A stretch of 43,603 nt of DNA, taken from the NCBI GenBank assembly GCA_903917345.1, contig CAIXAE010000036.1:1-43603 (forward strand). The letters run 5' to 3'. Source of the DNA: an uncultured Methylococcaceae bacterium (GTDB taxonomy: Bacteria; Pseudomonadota; Gammaproteobacteria; Methylococcales; Methylomonadaceae). Each line of letters begins with the position of its first letter. The first letter of the stretch is position 1. The notes under the pieces are model-generated. The model saw only the letters and a list, made by a program, of their open reading frames with translations. It was not told where the DNA came from and did no database searches. The translations under genes and the position numbers were made by a program. Below, piece by piece: positions 27,385 to 36,124 of this stretch.

Positions 27385-28679
27385 TGATTAACCGCACATT
27401 AAAAACGATGTTCTTTCTTTTACTTTACAGCTATTTTTTAATTAATAGCCCCTCTATCCATGCAGAGGTACTCGGTAAAATTGCAGCCGTTGTTGAAGAA
27501 GACGTTGTTCTTGAACAAGAACTCGATAAAGAAGTTGCCGTTATTGCCCAGAGAATTCAAGCCAGTAATACGGCAATGCCCCCTGAATCTGTAATACGTA
27601 AACAAGTTTTAGAAAAGTTGATTATTGATAAGCTTCAACGTCAATTAGCAGAAAAAGCGGGCATCAACGTAACTGAAGACATGTTAAATAATTCAGCTGC
27701 TGACATTGCTCAAAGAAACAATATGTCATTAGAAAGCTTTAGAGAAGAGTTACAAAAACAAGGTCTTTCTTACAAACAGTTTCTCGATAACATGCGAAAC
27801 GAGATTATTATTAACCAATTACGTGGCAGAGAAATTGGTTCGCGTATTAAAGTAACAGAAAGAGAAGTTGATCACTACCTAGAAACACAAGATAACATTA
27901 GCACTGAATCTATCCAGTATCATCTAGGACATATTCTTATCGCCGTAAAAGAAGCCGCTTCAGCGAGTGAAATACAAAAAGCTGAACACAAAGCTGAATC
28001 ATTAGTAAACGATTTAAGAGCAGGACAAGATTTCAGCCAAGTTGCCATGAGTGAATCAGAAGACGGCAACGCACTAAAAGGTGGAGACTTGGGCTGGCGA
28101 ACAGCTAATACCCTCCCTACCCTATTTACTGATAAAGTTAGCAAAATGACCAAAGGTGAAATTGCTGATCCCATTCGTAGCCCCAGCGGATTTCACATCA
28201 TTAAAATGTTAGATCTTAAAGGTGGAATTGATGACCACACCATCACTAAAACCAAGGTTCGACATATTCTTATTAAAACAAATGAATTAGTGGATGACGA
28301 AGAAGCTAAAAAGCGCTTATTAGACATTAAAGAACGCGTTTTACACGGTGAAGACTTTGCCGCATTAGCCCGATCACATTCAGATGATAAAGGCTCAGCG
28401 ATAAAAGGGGGCTCACTTGACTGGGTAAATCCAGGTGATTTAGTAAGACCTTTTGAAGAAGCCATGGGTAAACTAGATATTAATCAATTAAGTGACCCCG
28501 TACAGTCTCAGTTTGGCTGGCATTTAATACAAGTATTAGACAGACAAAACAAAGACAACACGACAGAACATAAAAGAAACCAAGTAAAAGAAGCGATTCG
28601 TAAGCGCAAGATTGAAGAAGAAACAGAACTATGGATGCGTAAACTTCGTGATGAGTCTTATGTAGAGATTTTTCCTTAG
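27384..28679 (+). CDS. surA: Periplasmic chaperone and peptidyl-prolyl isomerase SurA
   Basis: A 431-residue periplasmic chaperone for outer-membrane proteins, including LptD. The signal peptide covers about 1-27. The N-terminal chaperone domain begins AEVLGKIAAVVEEDVVLEQEL. Two parvulin domains follow: about 175-276, starting YHLGHILIAV, and about 288-390, starting VRHILIKTNE. Each has the GGDLGW or GGSLDW loop. A short C-terminal segment completes the chaperone module. The start overlaps the lptD stop (TAATG), so it is coupled to a key client. The usual downstream pdxA-ksgA genes are absent. Confidence 0.97.
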   Translation: MINRTLKTMFFLLLYSYFLINSPSIHAEVLGKIAAVVEEDVVLEQELDKEVAVIAQRIQASNTAMPPESVIRKQVLEKLIIDKLQRQLAEKAGINVTEDMLNNSAADIAQRNNMSLESFREELQKQGLSYKQFLDNMRNEIIINQLRGREIGSRIKVTEREVDHYLETQDNISTESIQYHLGHILIAVKEAASASEIQKAEHKAESLVNDLRAGQDFSQVAMSESEDGNALKGGDLGWRTANTLPTLFTDKVSKMTKGEIADPIRSPSGFHIIKMLDLKGGIDDHTITKTKVRHILIKTNELVDDEEAKKRLLDIKERVLHGEDFAALARSHSDDKGSAIKGGSLDWVNPGDLVRPFEEAMGKLDINQLSDPVQSQFGWHLIQVLDRQNKDNTTEHKRNQVKEAIRKRKIEEETELWMRKLRDESYVEIFP

Positions 28680-28698
28680 ACGTGGGACAACCAGACGC

Positions 28699-28704
28699 TA
28701 TAAT
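28699..28704 (+). promoter_or_regulatory. Possible -10 box upstream of the RNA-binding-domain gene
   Basis: A perfect TATAAT lies in the 88-base gap after surA. The hexamer 17 bases upstream (TTAGAC) is a poor -35. It suggests that the next gene has its own promoter rather than depending on lptD-surA. Confidence 0.3.
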
Positions 28705-28767
28705 CTAAACCATTAATAATGAAAATTAATAACGCTGCTAATTAAAGCCCACTATTTATACTAACTC

Positions 28768-29334
28768 ATGAGCCAGATAGACGATAAAGAAGCGCATTTA
28801 AAAGCCAGATTACAAGAGATTCTAAAGACTCACTCTTTAGAATATGAGCTCAGATTTATAGCAAATATGAGCTCAGAACTGTTGATTGACGCGAGTACCT
28901 GTGCGGCTGCTTTGATGAAGTTAATGAACGATCTTGAACAACCCACACAGATTCAAAGCAAAGACCCAAAATCACCCGCTTCAGCAAACAAAAACACCTC
29001 ATCATTAACCATTAAAATGGTACGTTACCGTCTTAATGTGGGCTCTGAACATGCCATCAATATTGAACAAATAAAAGAAACGCTGATTGAAGAATCAGGC
29101 GTTGATAAAAACAACATCAACAACATCAATATTCAAAAAAACTATACGCTGATTGAATTACCTGATGAAATGCCACCCGATATTTTTCTACATCTAAAAT
29201 CTGTAGAGATTAATCAATGCAAACTTGATATTAAACGCCTTAAACCGCGCAATAATAAAAGAAGAGGCAATAATCATTTCAGAAGAAACCGCAAACCCGA
29301 TACAAACCACAATCAAACTCAAACAGTTAATTAA
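28768..29334 (+). CDS. Stand-alone DbpA-type RNA-binding domain protein
   Basis: A 188-residue protein that looks like the C-terminal third of a DEAD-box helicase of the DeaD/DbpA class without the helicase. Residues about 83-159 (start MVRYRLNVG, then IKETLIEESGVDKNNI, YTLIELPDEMPPDIFLHLK and a final LDIKRL) match the DbpA RNA-binding domain, an RRM-like fold. Residues about 10-55 resemble the helical linker that precedes it in DeaD (ending ASTCAAALMKLMNDL). A basic Arg/Asn tail ends the protein. No helicase remnant lies upstream, so it is a gene in its own right and not a frameshifted helicase. The rimB-like gene follows by 19 bases. Confidence 0.72.
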   Translation: MSQIDDKEAHLKARLQEILKTHSLEYELRFIANMSSELLIDASTCAAALMKLMNDLEQPTQIQSKDPKSPASANKNTSSLTIKMVRYRLNVGSEHAINIEQIKETLIEESGVDKNNINNINIQKNYTLIELPDEMPPDIFLHLKSVEINQCKLDIKRLKPRNNKRRGNNHFRRNRKPDTNHNQTQTVN

Positions 29335-29353
29335 CAAACCCTAGCTAACTGAC

Positions 29354-29803
29354 ATGACAAACACACCCTTACTCGGCTGGAGAGAATGGGTCGGCTTACC
29401 CGATCTTAATATCGCTAGAATAAAAGCAAAAGTAGACACGGGCGCTCGATCATCAGCCTTACATGCTTTTATGCTTGATCCTTATAAAAAAGGCAGTGAA
29501 GATTGGATCATGTTTGCTATACATCCAGAACAAGGCAATACAAACCTCATTATTGAATGCCACGCACCGATTAAAGACAGACGTATAGTCTCTGATTCAG
29601 GCGGCCATAAACAGCGACGTTATGTAATAGAAACCCAACTCAGATTGGGTCAATCTTCCCTAAAAGCAGAAGTTACCTTAACTAACAGGGACAGCATGTT
29701 GTTTAGAATGCTGCTAGGTCGAACAGCACTCAGTCATCACTATTTAATAGCCCCCAATGAATCCTTCTTACAAGGGGAGCCTAACTATACTGATTTATTG
29801 TAA
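29354..29803 (+). CDS. RimB-like retropepsin-fold protease (PF05618)
   Basis: A 149-residue protein of the family called ATP-dependent zinc protease or RimK/LysX-associated protease. The N-terminal GWREWVGLPDL and the KVDTGARSSALHA motif, with the Asp-Thr-Gly of an aspartic-protease-like site, are diagnostic. RRYVIETQLRLG and MLLGRTAL complete the retropepsin-like barrel. In Pseudomonas, RimB works with the ATP-grasp ligase RimK on glutamylation of ribosomal protein S6. No rimK lies in the window. It follows the RNA-binding-domain gene by 19 bases on the same strand. Confidence 0.82.
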   Translation: MTNTPLLGWREWVGLPDLNIARIKAKVDTGARSSALHAFMLDPYKKGSEDWIMFAIHPEQGNTNLIIECHAPIKDRRIVSDSGGHKQRRYVIETQLRLGQSSLKAEVTLTNRDSMLFRMLLGRTALSHHYLIAPNESFLQGEPNYTDLL

Positions 29804-29811
29804 GGCCTGTA

Positions 29812-32800
29812 CTACAACAACACGCGCTCAATGCCGCCCTTAGAGGCGTGCTTAATATAGTTCTTTAGCCAATCTTTACCCAGCACATGTCTGGCAATTT
29901 CTACCACAATGTAATCGACTTCTAATTGCTCAACGTCATTATCAAAACGCTTTAAACCTTGCACGCAAGATGGGCAGGAAGTGAGTATTTTTACAGGCCC
30001 TTCATGACCTTCCGCTTTCATTTTACTGGTGTTCTTTTGTAATTCAGCGGCTTTGCTATAACGCACTTGTGTTGATATATCGGGCCTCGCTACAGCCAAA
30101 GTACCCGACTCTCCACAACAGCGCTCAGATTTAGCCACCGTAGAACCGATCAAACCATTAACAGTCTTCATAGCATCTTGTTGCTTTAAAGGACTATGAC
30201 AAGGATCATGATACAAATACTGCGCACCGTTTACACCTTCTAATTTAACGCCCTTTTCTAATAGATATTCATGGATATCGATCATCCGACAACCCGGAAA
30301 GATCTTTTCAAACTCATAATCAAGTAATTGGTCTAGACAAGTTCCACAACTAACGACAACCGTTTTAATATCCAAATAATTAAGTGTATTTGCTACCCGA
30401 TGAAATAAGACGCGATTATCAGTCGTGATTTTTTGAGCCTTATCAAACTGACCGGCCGCACGTTGCGGATAACCACAACATAAATAACCCGGCGGTAATA
30501 CAGTTTGTACGCCTATCTCATACAACATAGCTTGCGTCGCTAAACCCACTTGCGAGAACAAACGCTCAGAACCACACCCGGGGAAATAAAATACCGCTTC
30601 AGAATCTGCCCGCGTTTTAGAGGCATCACGAATGATAGGCACAATCTCATCACTTTCGACGCCTAATAAAGCCCTGGCTGTTTTAGACGGCACATTATCT
30701 GGCATTTTACGATTAGTAAAATGTAGAACAAACTCCTGCATCGCTGGCTTACCCGTTGACGAAGGTGGTTGAGCCAACTGCGCCCTACCCCAAGGCCTTA
30801 ATAAAAAGTTACCGATACGCTGTGCTTTATAAGCCCACTCAATCAAGAACTTTCGCATTATCTTAATGCTATTAGGACGGCTCGTTGACAAGAAAGCAAT
30901 CGCTGCCGTTTTAACAGGGTTAAAACTTTGCTTACCCATTTTGCGCAATAAATTACGCATATTCATAGAGACATCACCAAAATCAATATCAACAGGACAG
31001 GGATTAAAACACTTATGACACACCGTACAGTGATCACCTACATCTTCAAACTCTTCCCAATGATTAATTGAGATACCGCGACGCGTTTGTTCTTCATATA
31101 GAAAGGCTTCTATTAATAAAGAGGTCGCCAGAATTTTATTTCTGGGTGAATACAATAGATTAGCGCGAGGCACATGGGTCGCACAAACTGGCTTACATTT
31201 ACCGCAACGTAAACAATCTTTAATAGAATCAGAAATAGCTCCAATGTCACTTTGCTGCATAATGAGTGATTCATAGCCCATTAAGCTAAACGACGTGGTA
31301 TAAGCCGCCCGCATGTCAGCACCGGGCATTAACTTACCGCGATTAAAATGCCCTTGTGGATCAACTTGCGCTTTATATGCATGAAAACTGGCTAACTCTT
31401 TATTACTTAGAAACTCATACTTGGTAATACCAATACCATGTTCACCCGATATAACCCCGTCTAATGATCTGGCTAACTCCATAATACGTGCAACGGCCTC
31501 ATTGGCTTCTTGCAACATTTCATAATTATCAGAGTTGACCGGTAAGTTAGTATGCACATTGCCATCACCCGCATGCATATGTAAAGCTACAAACACACGC
31601 CCCCGTAAGACTTCTTTATGAATAGCATTAACGCGCTTAACAACAGGACGAAAATTATCCCCCACAAAAATAGCCTTAATGCGTGGCAATAATTCTTGCT
31701 TGCTAGATACGCGTAAAGAATGATCTTGTAAACGATGGAACAGCGTAGGCTGATGAGTGCGATTGGTTAACTCTGTCACACTAATACCGTAATCATTAAA
31801 TAAGGCTTCTGCTTCTGGTAACGGTAAATCAAGATGATCATACAGCCACTGCCATCTCTGACGCACTTGAGCGATCACGGCTAAGGCCTGCTCACGCCTA
31901 TCACCAATTAACTCATTAGCATCAACCGTATTTTCATAGAATCTTAACGGCAATTCGCCTTTAACAAACTCGCTTAAAGCATCACACATACGTAATTTAT
32001 TACGCAGTGATAATTCAATATTAATGCGCTCAATACCGTCACAATAATCCCCCATGCGAGGCAAAGGAATCACGACATCTTCATTAATTTTAAAGGCATT
32101 GGTATGTTTAGCAATAGCCGCTGTACGCGCCCTATCCAACCAAAAAGTTTTACGTGTTTCAGGACTAACAGCAATAAAACCTTCTGCATCTCTTGCATTA
32201 CAAAGACGCACCACTTCTGAAGCCGCTAAGGCGACTTGTTTTTCATCATCGCCCACAATATCGCCAATAAGCACCATCTTTGGCAGACCATGATTTTTAG
32301 CCTTACTGGCATAACCGACAGCCTTAACGTAACGCTCATCTAAATGTTCAAGCCCCGCTAACATGACCCGTGCTTCACCTGTTTTAGGTAAAGCCGCTAA
32401 GTAATCTCTAATCTCAACAATGGCCGGAACCGCCTCACGCACTTGCCCATAAAACTCTAAACAAAACGTGCGCACAGCCGGTGGCATTTGATGCAAAATC
32501 CATTTTGCTGAGGTAATAATACCGTCACACCCTTCTTTTTGTATCCCCGGCAAACCCCCTAAGAATTTATCGGTTACATCTTTACCCAACTCACCTTTAC
32601 GGAAATTAGCTCCCGGTATGACTAACTCTTCTTCACTTAATAATTTTGTGCCGTTAAGGTCGTAACGTTTTAATAAAAAACGGACCTGTTCTTGGTCATG
32701 TATCTTGCCCAGATTATGATTAAGCCTGACCACTTCTAACCAATGTCCATCCGGCATCACCATCCGCCAAGAAGCCAAGTTATCTAAAGCCGTGCCCCAC

Positions 32801-33723
32801 AAAACTGCCTTTTTACCACCGGCATTCATTGCGATATTACCGCCGATACACGATGCATCTGCAGACGTTGGATCACAAGCAAACACTAATCCAGCAGCAT
32901 CCGCTACGTCCATCACGCGACGTGTCACCACACCGGCACCGGTATAAATAGTTGCGTAAGTTTTATCCACTTCAGGTAAAACAGTAGTCGGTTCGATACG
33001 GCCAATATCAATCAATTTTTCAGTGTTAATCACCGCAGAATTAAGGGTTAAAGGCACCGCACCACCGGTATAACCCGTTCCGCCACCCCTAGGGATTATT
33101 GTCAGCCCCAATTTAATACAATCACGCACTAAATGCCCAATCTCTGCTTCTGTAGCCGGATATAAAACCACAAACGGATATTCCACCCGCCAATCGGTTG
33201 CATCGGTAACATGAGAAACACGTGCGAACCCATCAAAACAAATATTATCTTTACGGGTATGCTTTGATAACAGAGATAAGGTTTTACGCCTTAAATCATA
33301 GGTATGCTTAAAATGCGCTTCAAAATCATTGACTGCTTTTTGAGCCGCTTTAATTAAATGCTCAACCCGTTGCGCACGTTCAGGATGATGCGTATCATCT
33401 GCCGCATCTTTTTTATGCAGTTGTTTAATACGATGACGTAAAGCCTCTAATAAAGCCTTACGACGCTTAGGATTCTGGAGTAAATCATCTTCTAAATACG
33501 GATTACGTTGTACTGCCCAAATATCACCCAGTACCTCAAACAACATTCTAGCGGAACGCCCCGTTACCCTTTGTTCACGCAGTGCTTCTAAGGTTTGCCA
33601 GCTTTCTTCGCCTAACAGACGAATGACAATTTCTCGATCAGAAAATGAAGTGTAGTTATAAGGAATTTCGCGTAACCGAACAGGCGACGCATCAGGGAAA
33701 TGAAGGGGATCAGTTGAATGCAC
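29812..33723 (-). CDS. Giant DUF3683 FAD/Fe-S oxidoreductase (GlcD-GlcF fusion type)
   Basis: A 1303-residue protein combining, in order: a DUF3683 N-terminus ([38 protein letters not shown]); an FAD-binding PCMH domain near 180-350 ([14 protein letters not shown]); an FAD-oxidase C-terminal domain ([22 protein letters not shown]); and two 4Fe-4S motifs, [11 protein letters not shown] near 841 and [14 protein letters not shown] near 901. Two CCG domains follow (FPGCGSE, CCGYPQ, CGTC, DPCHSP, CCGESG, CPSC; about 1049-1255). This equals GlcD plus GlcF or Dld-like 2-hydroxyacid dehydrogenases in one chain. The substrate is unknown; D-lactate or glycolate are candidates. The frame opens with GTG and has no clear ribosome site. 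Confidence 0.88.
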   Translation of the reverse strand: MHSTDPLHFPDASPVRLREIPYNYTSFSDREIVIRLLGEESWQTLEALREQRVTGRSARMLFEVLGDIWAVQRNPYLEDDLLQNPKRRKALLEALRHRIKQLHKKDAADDTHHPERAQRVEHLIKAAQKAVNDFEAHFKHTYDLRRKTLSLLSKHTRKDNICFDGFARVSHVTDATDWRVEYPFVVLYPATEAEIGHLVRDCIKLGLTIIPRGGGTGYTGGAVPLTLNSAVINTEKLIDIGRIEPTTVLPEVDKTYATIYTGAGVVTRRVMDVADAAGLVFACDPTSADASCIGGNIAMNAGGKKAVLWGTALDNLASWRMVMPDGHWLEVVRLNHNLGKIHDQEQVRFLLKRYDLNGTKLLSEEELVIPGANFRKGELGKDVTDKFLGGLPGIQKEGCDGIITSAKWILHQMPPAVRTFCLEFYGQVREAVPAIVEIRDYLAALPKTGEARVMLAGLEHLDERYVKAVGYASKAKNHGLPKMVLIGDIVGDDEKQVALAASEVVRLCNARDAEGFIAVSPETRKTFWLDRARTAAIAKHTNAFKINEDVVIPLPRMGDYCDGIERINIELSLRNKLRMCDALSEFVKGELPLRFYENTVDANELIGDRREQALAVIAQVRQRWQWLYDHLDLPLPEAEALFNDYGISVTELTNRTHQPTLFHRLQDHSLRVSSKQELLPRIKAIFVGDNFRPVVKRVNAIHKEVLRGRVFVALHMHAGDGNVHTNLPVNSDNYEMLQEANEAVARIMELARSLDGVISGEHGIGITKYEFLSNKELASFHAYKAQVDPQGHFNRGKLMPGADMRAAYTTSFSLMGYESLIMQQSDIGAISDSIKDCLRCGKCKPVCATHVPRANLLYSPRNKILATSLLIEAFLYEEQTRRGISINHWEEFEDVGDHCTVCHKCFNPCPVDIDFGDVSMNMRNLLRKMGKQSFNPVKTAAIAFLSTSRPNSIKIMRKFLIEWAYKAQRIGNFLLRPWGRAQLAQPPSSTGKPAMQEFVLHFTNRKMPDNVPSKTARALLGVESDEIVPIIRDASKTRADSEAVFYFPGCGSERLFSQVGLATQAMLYEIGVQTVLPPGYLCCGYPQRAAGQFDKAQKITTDNRVLFHRVANTLNYLDIKTVVVSCGTCLDQLLDYEFEKIFPGCRMIDIHEYLLEKGVKLEGVNGAQYLYHDPCHSPLKQQDAMKTVNGLIGSTVAKSERCCGESGTLAVARPDISTQVRYSKAAELQKNTSKMKAEGHEGPVKILTSCPSCVQGLKRFDNDVEQLEVDYIVVEIARHVLGKDWLKNYIKHASKGGIERVLL

Positions 33724-33791
33724 GGATAATTTGCTTAGCGTATTAATGATGTTACCGTTATTGTAACATCCAGCAACACCCTCGAAAATAC

Positions 33792-34148
33792 TTAAACCAA
33801 TGTGGTTATGGCCGATCTAGCATTACATTGCGCAATAACTTCTTCTATCTGAGTATCATTCAATTGATGTTTAAGTGCCCTTACCCCCTTAAATATAAAT
33901 GCTTGATAGTCTTTTTTAGCGAACGTAATAATTTGGCATTTTTTAAAAGGCTGATTATCAAAAGGCATTTTTGCATCACTCAAATCAACGACCACTAAGC
34001 CCTCTAAAGAGGGTGCATAAATCATAAACTCACCTTTCATCGCAAGTACAGCCCTATATTGATTAGCTGTCGTGAGATATATAAAACCCACTTCCACATC
34101 TTTTGCTTTTATTTTCATCTTATTTGAAGCCTTTAAAATAATAAACAT
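33792..34148 (-). CDS. Hypothetical small protein
   Basis: A 118-residue protein I do not recognise. The first half is strand-rich ([33 protein letters not shown]), suggesting a small SH3-like or barrel fold. The second half is helical ([13 protein letters not shown]). It has no signal peptide or membrane segment. ATG 34148 has a GTGAG-like ribosome site 5 bases upstream. ATG 34118 (MKIKAKDV) has AAAGG about 11 bases upstream and would give a more typical soluble N-terminus. It lies alone between the giant oxidoreductase and a divergent lipoprotein gene. Confidence 0.6.
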   Translation of the reverse strand: MFIILKASNKMKIKAKDVEVGFIYLTTANQYRAVLAMKGEFMIYAPSLEGLVVVDLSDAKMPFDNQPFKKCQIITFAKKDYQAFIFKGVRALKHQLNDTQIEEVIAQCNARSAITTLV

Positions 34149-34241
34149 AGCGACTCACTTTGTCGTTTACATTTGGATAATAGCTTATAAACACCTCTAA
34201 AAAAACAGAGGTGTCATTTTCAATTGAAACTTAGGCTAATT

Positions 34242-34691
34242 ATGACCATCAATACTATTCAAAATATAACTATTAAAGTTGCACTCATACTTCTAGCAAT
34301 TACATGCACTGCCTGCTCAACAAAACCTGCATGGGTAAAACTTATCCAAACAGAAACCAGCGTGCATTACTTTATGGATAAGCCAGATAATAAACCCCGT
34401 GAAGGAATTCTCTATACAGGTGTGTTTTCACTTTATAGATACCCGGTTACATTAATGACGAAAAATAAAACTGAAATACGCTATCGATCTAAAGAAGAAA
34501 CAATCATGATCGATTGTAAGAAGAAATTACTAGCCGCACCGGATAGCGAATATTACGAAGATACCCAAGCTAAAAGAGGCACAGAGATTTATTTTTACGT
34601 CACACCACCTGATCAACTAGAGTGGTTACCCATTAAAAATAATCCCGTATTTGAAGCTTTATATACAAAAGTGAGTAATATCTGCCGTTAA
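34242..34691 (+). CDS. Surface-adhesin-E-like lipoprotein
   Basis: A 149-residue protein with a hydrophobic signal segment (about 10-25) ending CTACS, a lipobox-like site (first position Cys is unusual). The mature part starts WVKL and has VHYFMD, TLMTKNKTEIRYRSKEETIMIDCKKKLL, and a C-terminal VFEALYTKVSNICR. The two late Cys could form a disulfide. This layout resembles the surface-adhesin E family (PF16747), common small exported proteins of mostly unknown role. I chose ATG 34242 because AGG lies 6 bases upstream; an in-frame TTG at 34224 is weaker. Family assignment is moderate. Confidence 0.6.
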   Translation: MTINTIQNITIKVALILLAITCTACSTKPAWVKLIQTETSVHYFMDKPDNKPREGILYTGVFSLYRYPVTLMTKNKTEIRYRSKEETIMIDCKKKLLAAPDSEYYEDTQAKRGTEIYFYVTPPDQLEWLPIKNNPVFEALYTKVSNICR

Positions 34692-34798
34692 TTACAAACC
34701 ATTGTAAAAATAATTATATAAACGTCACGCCCTGTCGTTATCTCTATTTAAAATTCCACCGTCATAAGTGACTTTAACTATTTTTATAGGATGGACAA

Positions 34799-34960
34799 AT
34801 GGAAAACGATAAACTACCCAAAGCGACTTTAGCTGATTATGCAAAACGTGATGCTTATTATGCATTGTTCGACGAAAGCTTACCCTCAAAAGAAGAAGAT
34901 ACAGCGTTCTTAAAATTTATAAACTCCGTAGATTGGAGTGAAGAGACTCCTTCAAACTAA
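34799..34960 (+). CDS. 53-residue acidic protein upstream of sbcDC
   Basis: An ATG with AGGA 7 bases upstream opens a 53-codon frame: MENDKLPKATLADYAKRDAY and onward, ending SVDWSEETPSN. It is acidic, soluble, without Cys or membrane segment, and with a helical middle. It ends 12 bases before sbcD on the same strand. A good ribosome site, sensible codon use and operon position support a real gene. No function is recognisable; a small partner or regulator of SbcCD is possible but untested. Confidence 0.6.
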   Translation: MENDKLPKATLADYAKRDAYYALFDESLPSKEEDTAFLKFINSVDWSEETPSN

Positions 34961-34972
34961 TAATAAAAAACT

Positions 34973-36124
34973 ATGAAATTTATACATACATCTGATTGGC
35001 ATATTGGTCGACAATTTCATAATGTGTCTTTACTCGATGATCAACGCCATGTGCTTGATCAAATCGTGTTGCATATTAAAAATGAAGCAGTCGATGCGGT
35101 CATTATAGCGGGTGACATATATGATCGCTCCGTGCCACCTGCTGCTGCAGTTAGTCTATTAGATGATGTTTTAAATACTATTTGTACCGATCTAAGTGTA
35201 CCGGTGATATTAATCCCAGGTAATCATGATGGTGCTGAACGCTTACGCTTTGGAGCAAAGCAACTCAGTCAAGCGGGCTTACATATCATCGGTGACTTAG
35301 ACCAAATTACCCAACCTGTCTTACTTAATAAAAATAACTGCCCTGTTTCATTTTACGGCATTCCTTATAACGACCCTGAATCGGTGCGTAACCATTTTGG
35401 TGCCGAAAATATTTCTAACCACAATGAAGCCCATCAGTATTTAATTGAAAAAATTAATACCGTTAAATCTGACAATACAATCAATGTACTCATTAGTCAT
35501 TGTTTCGTGGATGGTGCTGAACCTACTGAATCAGAAAGACCCTTATCCATCGGTGGCGCTGACGCAGTGAGTGCGGAGCCTTTTAAATCATTTGATTATG
35601 TGGCACTCGGTCATTTACATAATCCACAACACAAAAATGCCGAACATATTCGTTATTCAGGCTCTATCTTAAAATATAGCTTCTCAGAACAACTTCAACA
35701 AAAAGGCGTCACACTCGTTGAACTGGATACAACAGGACTTAAATCCACTACGCATTTACCGTTAATACCCTTACGCGACATGCGTACCTTAGAGGGTGAC
35801 TTAGAAAGTTTATTAAAACAGGGCGCAACAGACCCCAATATTCAAGATTATTTATTAATCCGCTTAACCGACCAAAACGCCATTCTTGACCCCATGAGCA
35901 AGTTACGCCAAGTCTACGAGAATGTGCTGCACATAGAAAAAACTTGGCTACAAGACTCCGGAAACCTGCAAGTAAACCGTGACAAACTTAAACGGGGTGA
36001 ACTGGAAATGTTTCAGGATTTCTTTAAACAAGTATCAGGTCAGGATTTAACCCCAGAGCAACACACGGCCATTACAAACATTATCACCTCAACCGTTAAC
36101 TCTACAGAAGGTGGTTTAGCATGA
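34973..36124 (+). CDS. sbcD: Nuclease SbcD (Mre11-like)
   Basis: A 383-residue calcineurin-fold nuclease. With SbcC it opens hairpins and blocked DNA ends as an ATP-dependent double-strand exonuclease. Metal-site motifs run in order: HTSDWHIGRQF, IIAGDIYDRSVPP, PGNHDGAERLRFG, VLISHCFVDG and ALGHLHNPQ. The YSGSILKYSFSE capping segment follows. The C-terminal part (about 280-375) would bind SbcC. Its stop overlaps the sbcC start by 4 bases. Confidence 0.97.
   Translation: MKFIHTSDWHIGRQFHNVSLLDDQRHVLDQIVLHIKNEAVDAVIIAGDIYDRSVPPAAAVSLLDDVLNTICTDLSVPVILIPGNHDGAERLRFGAKQLSQAGLHIIGDLDQITQPVLLNKNNCPVSFYGIPYNDPESVRNHFGAENISNHNEAHQYLIEKINTVKSDNTINVLISHCFVDGAEPTESERPLSIGGADAVSAEPFKSFDYVALGHLHNPQHKNAEHIRYSGSILKYSFSEQLQQKGVTLVELDTTGLKSTTHLPLIPLRDMRTLEGDLESLLKQGATDPNIQDYLLIRLTDQNAILDPMSKLRQVYENVLHIEKTWLQDSGNLQVNRDKLKRGELEMFQDFFKQVSGQDLTPEQHTAITNIITSTVNSTEGGLA

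Noticed and set aside
28680-28767. Frameshifted or truncated DEAD-box helicase upstream of the RNA-binding-domain gene
   Set aside because: Only 88 non-coding bases separate it from surA, and no helicase motif appears in any frame there.
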